NCBI RefSeq assembly: GCF_019393635.1
Contig: NC_057861.1
Coordinates: forward strand, 742,564,732-742,628,731
Source of the DNA: Dromiciops gliroides
Taxonomy: Eukaryota > Chordata > Mammalia > Microbiotheria > Microbiotheriidae
Direction of reading: 5' to 3'
Length of the DNA: 64,000 nucleotides
Position numbers and translations under genes: made by a program. Below, piece after piece: positions 47,401 through 59,400 of the stretch (within the stretch, counting starts at the first letter, position 1; the number at the start of each line of letters is the position of its first letter). Under the pieces are notes generated by a model that made no database searches, was not told where the DNA came from, and worked only from the letters and a program-made list of their open reading frames with translations.

Positions 47401-50400
47401 GACTTGCCCAGGGTCACACAGCTAGTAAGTGTCAAGTGTCTGAGGTCGGATTTGAACTCAGGTCCTCCAGAATCCAGGCCCGGTGCTTTATTCACTGTGC
47501 CACTTAGCTTTATCCACTGTGCCCTCAAGTTCTTGAAGTATATTAAAGTTTCATTGAAAATTTCAGGAGTTAATTAGAATATGATTGTTCCGAACTTTGC
47601 TAATAGTCCCTTTGTCTAGAGTCTGAGCAGGCGTGGTTTTTTTTTTTAATATATATTTTTTTTAGAGGTATGTTTTTTAAATCAGGTTATCACCCAGCGC
47701 AACACAAAGTTTGCACTAACATGTTATGTTTTAGGGTGGGGAGAGGGAAACTTTTACTAGATTGGTTTTAGTTTTCTTGTGGCCTTTTTCATTTTTCTTA
47801 TTCATCTGTTGTCTTTTAGCATTTTGAGCACGTGATTATTTTATTCCTGGGTAAGATTAAGTAAAACCGATTCCAGAATCCTGTGTATAAATGGTTTAAT
47901 ATTCAGATATAAGGTTGAGTTGTGACCTTTTTGAGTCTATTTCATTTTTGGTGTGCAAAGAAATATGATTTAAAAAAATACTAATATAAAGATTTCAATT
48001 TTATTTTATCTTTCTGGCAGAAAGATCCCGCGTATTTTTATGGTTATGTGTATTTCCGACAAGTACGAGATAAAACTCTAAAAAGAGGCTACTTTCAGAA
48101 GGTAATTTGTGTTTTTAAAAATTCCTTTTTTGTTATGAAGTTAAACACAAACATTTCAGTTTACAAAATACAGAAAAGAATTGTATATGAAAATGAACTT
48201 TTATTTCATTTTTTTTTAAAGTGTATGTTAAACTTAAGATGGTGGTAACAAAATTGTCCTGGATATCTCTTTTCCCTTCTGATCTTTATTCCCTTTTCTT
48301 CATTGTATTTAAAAATGTTTCATGTGTATTTTCTTGCTTTTCTTATTCAGTTTTACATTGCTGTTATGATCTACCAACTCTTCCTTCCCTTGTCACAAGC
48401 CCCATGGACCCAATCAGCACATTGGCCAGGGCTCATTGTGTGCCTCCCTTTTGCTTTGAGGGTCTTTGGGAGTTGTGGCCGGTCACCACATTGATCCGTT
48501 TTGAAGTCTTTTGGAATCGTTCTCCATTATGTGATTATGGTCCCCGGGCATCTTGTGCTCCTGCTTTTACTCACTTCTCTGTGTATCAGTTCTTACAAGT
48601 CTTTCCAGGTTTCTCTGAACTGGGCTCTTTTGTCACTTAAGGTGAAGAGTCCCTCCCTTGGCTGTGCCAGTCTGTGCCCTCATCCCCTAATCCATGCCCC
48701 CCTTCTTGGTTTCCAGTTGTTTGTTTGAACAAAATGTGTTGCTCTAAACATTCATGCATATATGGGTCCATACACATACTTTTTTTTTTTTGGTGAGGCA
48801 ATTGGGGTTAAGTGACTTGCCCAGGGTCACACAGCTAGTTAGTTAAGTGTTAAGTGTCTGAGGCTGGCTTTGAACTCAGGTCCTCCTGAATCCAGGGCCA
48901 GTGCTCTATCCACTGTGCCACCTAGCTGCCCCCCATACACATACTTTTCAAATGCGTTAAGCCAACCTGACTGTGTTATCTGAAAAAGGAGTGTGAACAT
49001 AAAGTGTAAGCAGCTTTGTTAATGCAGGCATAGCCAGCCTTCTATGTCTTCAGGACAGTTGGCTCTCTCATAGGCATCACCCAGAGCCACCTTCTTTTTA
49101 GGGTGGGGGGCAATGAGGGTTAAAGTGATTTGCCCAGGGTCACACAGTAAGTGTCAAGTGTCCGAGGCAGTTTTGAACTCAGGTCCTCCTGACTCCACTG
49201 CGCCACCTAGCTGCCCCATCCAGAAGCTTCTTGTAGAAGAAGTGTTGCTTAGAACGTTTTTGCCCCCTCCTTCTTTTGAGCATCTTTAGCACTAGCAAAT
49301 CTCCTGTCATTTTAAACTGCATTTCAGCGGAGAAACAAGGGTCACTGCTTAGTGAGGAAGAGCTGCCTTCTGTGGCTCGTGCAAACACACGTGTCACACA
49401 CATGTATTTAAAGTGGAGATAGCTGTGGAGTTTTAGGTTTCAGTTAGTGAGATATGGTTTCCTCTCTGTGGTTAATAACATAATGATAGTTCACAGGAAT
49501 GGAGCGTGCTGAGGTTGTGCAGCATGTTTTATAGATAAGGAAATGGAGGCTTAGGAAGTTTGTCACTTGCCCAAGGTCACACAGCCAGTGAGGGGCCAAG
49601 GCTGTATTTGAACTCAGGGCTTTCTGAGTCTGGTGCCTTATTCATTGTGCCACCCAGCTTTTCCAGTGTTTACACTAATGGTATTGGTCAGAGATTTATT
49701 AAGTACCTCCCAAGGGATGGGTACTAGCACATCCCTTGTACAAAGGGGACAGAGGAAAAAGAGGAGAATGGCCCTCGCCTTTAAGGGGCCTCTTTCCCTT
49801 GGGTAGAAAGCATATCAGTAGATAAGGTGTCCCTTGTATAGAGAACTCCTAGATGAGGACAGTCCCTCCTCCAGTGCATGTTGGCCTCCTCCTCAGCAGT
49901 GTAGAATCTTATTCCCCGGGACAGGAGAGATGACCACGCAGCTAGGATGGGCTAAGGCAGGGCTTGAACCCAGGACAGCATAGTGTTCATTACCTGTGCT
50001 GCTGCTTCTCATCTGAACATGCTTGTTTACCACTCTGAAACTATGGTTAATGGGGTGGGGGTGGTGGGTTCCTTTTTTTTTTTTTGGTGAGGCAATTGGG
50101 GTTAAGTGACTTGCTCAGGGTAACACAGCTAGTAAGTGTTAAGTGTCTGAGGCCAGATTTTTTTAATTCAGGTCCTCCTGACTCCAGAGCCAATGCTTTA
50201 TCCACTGCACTACCTAGCTGCCCCTGGGGGTTTCTTTTAAAAACAAACCCCAATGAAAGTGGATGTGCTGTTAAAACCTCGCCAGCAGGGGATGGAGAAT
50301 AGTTTCTGTGCCTGTAGAGCTTCCACCTGTCCAGGTTGCCCAGGTCCTGCTGCCAGTCCATCTCGGAGCTGGAGGTAGGTGCCAAATAGGAAGGCAGTTT

Positions 50401-53400
50401 CCAAGAAAACTCTTTTCGACCCCAGCCGTGTCCAAATTAAAGATGTCAGGGCTCATCTTGCTGCTCCAGCTACATGGTTACAGCCTAAAGTCTTTGCCAC
50501 TGGCAGCTGTGTTGTGAGTGGTTGTTTGCTCTTTGAGCTCCTTCAGAGAATCCCCATGCTCCCTTGCACATGTGGGTAGGAGCTGGATGTCGCTGGTGCA
50601 TCTCTCATTTCCTTAACTGCTTCACAGATTTTTGCTTCTAATTAAGCAGTCAGCCTATGGTAAGACCAGGAGGAACTTTTTGGCCTTTTGTGATCGTGTT
50701 TGTTTTATTTCCATTTAACAGTGACCTACAAATGGCTCTTTTCAGGTCAGAATCTGCGTGCATTCAACAGTAAGGCTTTCCAGCAGCTATGAGCAGAGGA
50801 AATGAACCGCAAAGTTAAACTCAGAGGAGATTGTTTAGTTTTTTCTGACATGGTGTTCTTTCTTTTCCAGTCCTTGGTTTTGATCAGCAAGCTGCCATAC
50901 ACACATTTTTTTCACACGGTGCTTAAACAAATAGCACCTGAGTATTTTGAGAAGAGTGAACCTTATTTGGAGGCAGGTGAGTAAAACCTCATGTCGATGA
51001 TGTGACTAAACGACATCTAACTGTAAAGTTTAATGAAAAAGGAAAGTCAGTCAGTGAAGATTTTAAGAGCTGGGAATTAAAGGAGAGAAGGGAGAATTCA
51101 GGTTCTTCTAGTGACTTTCTCAGTGCTTTGAAGCATGAGACCATGTGACCAGTTTAGAGTGAAACGCATGGAACTGTTTTATTAAGACAATCCAAATAGT
51201 GAATTGTTGACAGATTTAACAGCCACCCTCCCCGCACCAGACGTTGCTCTCCTACGGTTGCCCAAGCCATAGTAGTTTTTCAGTATATACTGAATGCCTG
51301 ACCAATCAGTTCTGGCATAAAATTGTAGGATCGCCTTCTGTTTATATCTTTGTTCCTGTGGAATTAATTAACTACTCCCCTGATGTCTTCTCACCACTAT
51401 TGTGGCTGACCTTGTGATGATATTTTGCATGGGACACCACCAGCTTTGTTTCGGTTGGCTCCATAAGAAAATTCAAAGGCAGAACTCACTTATCATTCAT
51501 TGTTCACTGCTTTCTTTTCTTTTTTTTTGTTTTTGGTGAGGCAGTTGGAGTTAAGTGACTTGCCCAGGGTCACACAGCTAGTAAGTGTTTAGTGTCTGAG
51601 GCCAGATTTGAACTCAGGTCCTCCTGACTCCAGGGCCAGTGCTCTATCCACTGCGCCACCTAGTCGCCCTGTTCACTGCTTTCTAAAAATTTGGGGACGT
51701 GTTTCCTTGCCAAGGGAGTAAACCATGTATGTGAATCAGAAGGGTCACATTCTAGTTTTCCTTCCCTCCCATTTTTCCTTTGTTTATATCTTTATCTTGT
51801 ACAGTAATGATAATAATGAACATCAGTAAATACTAGTAATTAGCACTTATATAGGGTTATCTCATTTGGGTTGTGTAAAGTGTTCTTTTTATCCCAGTTT
51901 TACAGATGAGGAAACTGAGGGTAAGAGAGTGAAGGGACTTGCCTAGGGTCATCTAGTTAGTAAGTATTCAAGGCAGGATTCAAACTCAGGTCTTCTAGAC
52001 TCCATCCACTCTGCCACGTACTGTCCCTAGGTATTTGTCATTCATCTGTAGTATGGAGTAAATTAAATGTCCTGAAGAACTGAAGTATGCTAGTATTGGA
52101 GTTGTTCGGTTCGAATTTCATTTGTAAAGTATGTATTTAAAAATGTTTTAATGGTAACACTTATTCAAATGAGATATTTCATTCTGTTCTTTAGCTTGTA
52201 ATGATGTTGATCGTTGGCCTGCTCCAGTACCAGGGAAAATGTTACACTTGCCCATTATGGGGGTGGTTATAAAGGTAATTTGTTCTTTATTTATTTCTTT
52301 TTAGCCTGGATGTTAGAGAAAATGAACATGTGGATTTTATGTGGAATGTGGAATCTCAGGGTTGGAGGGCGAGAACTTTTTGGTCCCTTTTCCCAAGTGC
52401 TTTCTGGTAGGGATTTACCAGTGGATGTCTCTAGCAATGGTGTGAGTTAGCATTCCTGGCCTTCTGTAGTTCCTCCAGCTTTGACCATTGCCATATTTTG
52501 TCATCTCTACTAATTTGTTGGGTGTAAAGTGAAACTTCAGGATTATTTTCATTTGCATCAAATTGTATCAAATTAATGATTCAGAAATGTTTTGATCCTA
52601 TATAGTACTACTAATTGTGTATCTTAGATAGCAGAACCTTAAAAGGGATATTTGATAGAAAGTGTCCCCCCCTACTTAACAGCTTCCCTTTTTAGCGTTG
52701 CATTAATTTTTTTCATGCAAAATCTTTTCAATTTCATGTAATTGAAATTTTTTTTAATCTTTTGTTTCCCTTTCTTCCTGGTTTAGTTAAGAATTCACTC
52801 CCTAACAGTAGCTCTGAAAGGCAGATGATCTGCTTCTTTTCTAATTTTTAATTGTATTTAATATTCAGGTTATGTAATCTTTTTGACTTTATTATGTTTT
52901 TTAGTTTAATATCTTGGGCTAAACTACATCTCTGTCATATTGCTTTCCATTTCCCCAGATATTCTTGTTAAATAAATTCTTTTTCTTTTTTTTTTCTTTT
53001 TTTGGTGAGGCAATTGGGGTTAAGTGACTTGCCTAGAGTCACACAGCTAGTAAGTGTTAAGTATCTGAGGCCAGATTTGAACCCAGCTCCTTCTGACTCC
53101 AGGGCCGGTACTCTATCCACTGTGCTACCTAGCTGCCCCAATAAATTCTTTCCTAAGTAATTTGGGTTTTGTATTTTACCAAATACTAGTTGAGTTCAGT
53201 TATTTCTCATTCTTCTATGTTAGTCTATTCTGTTGATCTGCTTTTCTATTTTCTTTTCTTTTCTTTTTTTTTTTTTGGTGAGGCATTTGGGGTTAAGTGA
53301 CTTGCCCAGGGTCACACAGCTAGTAAGTGTTAAGTGTCTGAGGCTGGATTTGAACTCAGGTCCTCCTGACTTCAGGGCCGGTGCTCTATCCACTGCGCCA

Positions 53401-56400
53401 CCTAGCTGCCCCTGTTTTTCTATTTTCAAACCAGTATTAAAAGGTTTTGAAAATTATAAGTTTATAGTATAGTTTGACATCTGGAAATGCAATTCCCTTT
53501 TTGTTACTATCCTTTTTCATTATTTCTTTCACTTTCCTGGAGCTTGTGTTTCTTCAAATGAATTTTGTCTGAGTCTGCAAAGTATCCCTTTCATAATTTG
53601 ATGGACATAGTACCAAGTCTGTAAATTGACTTTGGTAGGTTAGTCATTTTAGCCTGGGGCAGCTAGGTGGCGTAGTGGATAGAGCACCAGCCCTGGAGTT
53701 AGGAGTACCTGAGTTCAAATCCAGCCTCAGACACTTAACACTTACTAGCTGTGTGACCCTGGGCAAGTCACTTAACCCCAATTACCTCACTAAAAAAAAA
53801 AAAAAAGAAAAGTGCATACATTCAATTTAGCCTGCTGCTTGCTACTGCCCATCCATGAGCATGGAATATCTCTCTAGTTATTTAAATTTGTTTTTTTAAA
53901 AACTGTTTTGAAAGTGTATTGAAACAGTTATTGAATATACTTTGGTACATTGATTCTCAGATATTTTATAAATTTTGAACCTAGGGTTGGGCCTTACTTA
54001 TCAGTTATTGCCCTTCTGCATTTTATTATTGCTACAGAGCTACTGCTTTTTGTGTATTTATATTGCTATTGTCTCAGTTAATTTCTTTGCTTATTCCCTA
54101 AGATTTTCTATGTAAGCCATTATGTCATCAATAAATAGGCATAGTTTTGTCTTCTTTCTGCTGTTCTTACTTAGCATGTTGTTTGTTAAGGATTTTGCTG
54201 ACTTCTTTCAATTTTATCTTTTTTTTTTTTTTTGAGGGGCAATGGGGGTTAAGTGACTTGCCCAGGGTCACACAGCTAGTAAGTGTCAAGTGTCTGAGGC
54301 CGGATTTGAACTCAGGTACTCCTGAATCCAGGGCCGGTGCTTTATCCACTGCGCCACCTAGCCACCCCTCAATTTTATCTTAAGTGAATTTAAGCATTTG
54401 TCTCCTAAAAAATTGTTTTTGTATGAATGCTCCTAATTTTCTGGCTTTTCTTTATTAACAAGTATATTATAAAAAAAACCCCTATTATTTGTGTTGGTAT
54501 AACAGTAAGACTTTGAAATTACCTGGTAATTAAAGGCATCTTTTCAGACGGATTTATTTTTGAATGTTCACTGAATATGTAATGCTGTCCACTGTGAAAC
54601 TTGTCAAGAATAGAATTAAGAACTTAAATTACAGCTTTGGTATAGATGGGAATGCTTGAAAGTTCTCTTGTTTCTTCTGACAATTTATCCCAAAGCTTAT
54701 TAACAAGTTTGGAGAGACTGTGTAAGGCTGTGTGGATATTGAGAAGAAAATTGGGTTAATCAGCATTAAATAATATGTTCATGGTCACTTCTCCCTTTAT
54801 ATTCTGTTTGCTTCCCAGCCAGGTTCAGAGTTTCAGTTATTAGAGATGTTAATTTGTGTGTGTTGGAGTTGATTGTGATGCTATTACTAAAAATACATAT
54901 CCTTAGAGGATCTTCTTTATTTAAAACTGAATATCTTGGCTTCCCCCATTTTTGGCATAACGAACAATGCTGTTAAATTAGCTTTAGTTGAGTGGAGTTT
55001 TTATGCTTTTTCTGGCAGGTTGTTATAGTTACAGGATTCATAGATGAGCCATTGTGTAGCGAAGGTTAATGCCTTCTGTTTTCTTCCCGAGGTGCGGATC
55101 CCGACATGCCATGACAAGCCTGGAACAACGCAGATAGCCCAGTCAACCCAGCAGGTAGACCTTGCAAAGGAAGGGTGAGGCCTGTGGGTGGATCCCTACT
55201 GATTTGTTGGGAAAAATAATAATAACAATCCTTTAGTGTGCTGAGGGTCACGAAATGTTTACACATGTTCTCAGTTGATCATTTTGAAAAAGCAGAGACT
55301 TGTGTTAATTTACACAATGTGTATATTGTTGGAATATATCGATGATAAACTGCTTGAGATTTCTTTACTTTTTTCTTCCTTTTTCTAAAAACTATAGTTT
55401 TCTCTCTCAGTGTAGCATATTTGTCTTTTCATCAGGCCTGGGCATATTGGTTATCTTAAATTTTTGTGATTTTTTTTTCCCCTTTCTCTCTTTTAGACAG
55501 ATTCACAGATCTCTATGGTTTTACCTACTATTCATGAAGTGGATCTTTTCAGGTAAAAATTTAAAGCTTATTTCTTGTAGTAGTTTCTGGGTCTTTCCCT
55601 CATTAATGCTAGTCCAGTATATTTTATTAATTATCTACTTGGGAGTTTGCCATTTTTCCCCTGGGGATAGAGGTGGGAGAGGGACAGTGAGAATAGAGAA
55701 GGGGAAAATGATTAAAGGTTTTTCCAAGTCCTTGAAATTACCAACTATTAGGCATTTTTTCTTAGTTGGCTTGGGCTGAAATTAATATTACATTTGGGTT
55801 TATAACTTCATCAGTGTTCTTGGTTTATACCCTTAAAAATTCACAAAAGTCAGATTAAGCTGAAGATTGCAGTTTCATCTCAGGAACACAATACCTCCAC
55901 AGTTTGCATTTTATCCTTAGGAGCTATTAAATTGAATGTCATTAGTCCAGTGGAAATTGTGAATTGTTTTAAGACTTGTTTGAGCAGTAGTATCTGTGGT
56001 CTTGCCTCTTCAGAGCTGTAACTTGCTGTCAGAAGCATTGCTCACTTTTCAGAAGTCACATGAATAGGAATTCTCCAGGAGGCCCTGCCGCTCTCTGCTC
56101 CTTACCTTCCAGGCCTCTGATGATGCCGTACTTCCTCGTCCCCATTGGTTGGATCATTCAAGGCTTAGCACGTTTTCTTTTTTCTTCTGAGGCTGGAAGA
56201 GCGGTCTTTCACATTCCTATTCACAGATAAATAATATTTCAGCAAAGAAGGTGTAGAGCTGGAGAAGGAGGGATTACAGAAAGAAGGAGGGTCACCCAGA
56301 TTCTTTGGCCAAATAGTGCAGGGATCGCAGTGTCCTGACGAGTATCCACACCATTCAGGCACCGCGGCTGTAGAAAGGGGCAGCAGGAGGTCCCAGGCAG

Positions 56401-59400
56401 GAGGGACTCAGTAGTCCAGACTGAGCACTCCCTTTTGTGGTGGGCTCTCAGCAGCCGCCTGTGGCCCGAGCGCTCAGGGATTCAGTTCTTTTATTAACTA
56501 ATAAAGAAATCTAGGAGACTCATATGTTCAGGGTCAAACTTAATTTCCTAAATCTGAATTTCATTGTACTAAGAACAAAAATCACCTAGTGGTTTCTGCT
56601 TGAGACATACAACCACATGAAAGACATAATGATGACAGCTTTTCCTCTGGTTGATGTCGTCTGGCAATACCAACCCCTGTGATCCCTTGAGTCCCTGCTG
56701 TGTGTCACCAGGTGCTCTCTTCTTCCACCTTGGCCCGTTGAGTGTCTGCCTCTCCTTTGCCCCTCCCCCATCCTATCTCAAACTTGGTAAAGCTCTCTCT
56801 GGGCGAATTTTCCCCCACTTCTAATGTTCTTACGTGTTCGTTTAATCTCTGTTTTGGACCGTCCGATCCGTGGAGGTAGGGGTGTGTGTTATTAGCTAGC
56901 CATCCTATCTCCTGCAGGGCCTAGCCCAGGGCTCCACACACAAGAAGGTGTTCTGTACCTCTTACATGCCGGGCATTATGTCAGCTGTTGGGGATGCAGA
57001 CACAGAAATGCAAGGCCTGTTCCTACAGGACCTGATGGCCCATTAAAACCACAAAGAAGTAGATACAAACAATATAGAAAGCAATTTTCTCAGTGGAGCA
57101 GGGGAGATGGCGTGAATTTCCTGAATGAGAGAGGCATTCAAACCTTGGACCAAGCTATGAAGGAAGCTTGTGCTTCTCTGAGATGTAAGTGAATTACAGG
57201 CATAGGAAACAACTAGTAAATATATGGATTTAATTGCTGTGCTGAATTTGGGAAGTAGTAATGAAAGATGAGATCTGCTGTATAGGATAATGAAGCCTCT
57301 AGTTTATATTCCTTTACTGTTTATCATGGTGTGCGTCTGGGGTAGAGGGCCACGTTTGGGAATCAGGAAGAACAGATTCAAATCCTGACTTTGGCACAAA
57401 ACAGTTGTGTGACCATCAGCAGCAGGTGATGTAATCTGTTGGAGGTAAATCTAAGCTCCTTTGCATATCAGGAACAGGAAATCACAGGTTCAGACCAAAG
57501 AAAGAAAAACAGTATTTATATATCTATTTTATTTATTTATTTATTTATTTTTGCAGGGCAGTGGGGGTTAAGTGACTTGCCCAGGGTCACACAGCTAGTA
57601 AGTGTCAAGTGTCTGAGGCTGTATTTGAACTCAGGTACTCCTGAATCCAGGGCCGGTGCTTTATCCACTGTGCCACCTAGCCGCCCCTATCTATTTATTT
57701 AAAAATTTTTTTAAAATAGTATTTATTTAATCCATATTTTAATCCATTTATTTAATCCATAATATAGAGAGATAACATTCTGACATAAGAGGGGGAAAGT
57801 AAAATCCACACTAATGATGGAAATTTTTCTCTACATCAAAAAAGATCATTGGTATGCTATGTCTTGTTGGTAAATGTGTGTCTGATATCTACATTCTGTC
57901 TTTTTCTGATGGTCCTTCTGTCCTAGGTAATGTTAGTCACAGATTTGTGTTTTTGCATCATCTCGGTGAATTTTCCTAACTTCTTTCTAGAATATAATTA
58001 ACCCTTTCTTCCCAAAATGAGAACAGCAAAAAGCTTCATGTTGGTTGCAAAGAAATGTGAGAACCAGGGGCCCTTGCCCCCTGCCGAGAAAGACATGAGG
58101 TGACCTTTCTGAGGTTTCTAAGCTCAGATTGGCATCCTGGAAGTTGCCTCTGTTCATAGACTGCCTGTGTCAATCAATGGACTTGAATGCTACCAGCCAA
58201 TTAGCTTGGAGCTGGGGGAGGGGGGGGCACCGCCCCCCCTTCCTGTCCCACACGGAACTTCCGCTTGAACTGACTCAGGCCCTCCTCTCTCTCTCCAGAA
58301 GCGTGAGCCGCTAGGGGAAGGAGCTAGCTGGCTCTCTTTCTCTCTTTCTCTCTCATAGGTCTGAGCTAGGGTTTTTTTCTGTTCTTTCGGAAACATGTGC
58401 TCTATCTATACTAACTTCTTGCTGAAGCTCCTGAATTTATAATTAAATCCTAACTATTCCCCCCCCAACCCTGGGGGAGGGGGCAGGTAAGGACACATAC
58501 ATTAGATTTTAATCATCACAGAAACTCGAGTCCCATGTCACCAGCTGCCCATACATTCCCTGCTGGATGTCCCAAGGATGTCTTCGACTTGCATGTGCCG
58601 AGGAAACCTCATCATCTCTCCCACTGCCCTCCCCCAGCCGCTTCTTGCCTTCTCTCATTCCTGCCTCATTCTTCCAGGCTCTCAGATCTATGCCTTTGGT
58701 GGCCTAGTGGACTCCTTACACCCTTGCACTTTCTGTCTTTGTAACATCTCTCTCCTCATAGCCTCTTCTCTCAGTGCACGTAGCTATTTCTTTAATTCAG
58801 GCCCTCATGTCGTTTTGGGATCGAGCATAACAACAAACTCTCTGCTTCAAGTCTCTTCCCATTCTGCTGTCACCCCCATGCCAGCCCAAATTATCTTCCT
58901 TAAGCAGAAATTGGACGGTATTCCTCCATTCCATTCTCTGTAAACTCTCTGGAGCATCGAATGTAAATGCTGATGGTTCACTTTGAAGGCCCTTCCAACC
59001 TGCTGTCCTAACTTTGTGGACATTATTCCCCATCTTGTATTCTCTGACCCCCTTTGAACTTGCCCGCTCTCTGTTCTTCACACGTGTGACTCAGACCATC
59101 TCTGTGCTTTGTAGGGGCTGTCCTGCCATTGCTAGCACACACTCCCTCCTTAACCAAACCTCTGTGTCATATGATCCCTCTTTACCTTCAAGACCCAGTT
59201 CACTGCCCATATCTTCTTTGGGACGTCACCACCCGCTGGTGCCCTCTCTCCCATGCATTTGTTTGTTCTCTATGGTGCATGTGCTTAGGCACGTAAGGGC
59301 CAAATTTAGTTTGGGGAGAGTTAATTGGGCGGCTCGTCGTATTATTGAGGTAAGAAAGGAGATTAACAGCCTCTTTTCAATAAACAAAACAGGGTTTATT

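Larger units (their letters stand above)
52440..54460 (-). repeat. Old L1, with four SINEs inside
   Basis: Antisense L1 ORF2 from 3' to 5' parts: gtgtaaagtgaaacttcagg, ttaataaattctttcctaag region, atagtttgacatctggaaat, ccatgagcatggaatatctc, gcatgttgtttgttaaggat. SINEs lie at 52984, 53252, 53656 and 54219. Confidence 0.7.
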
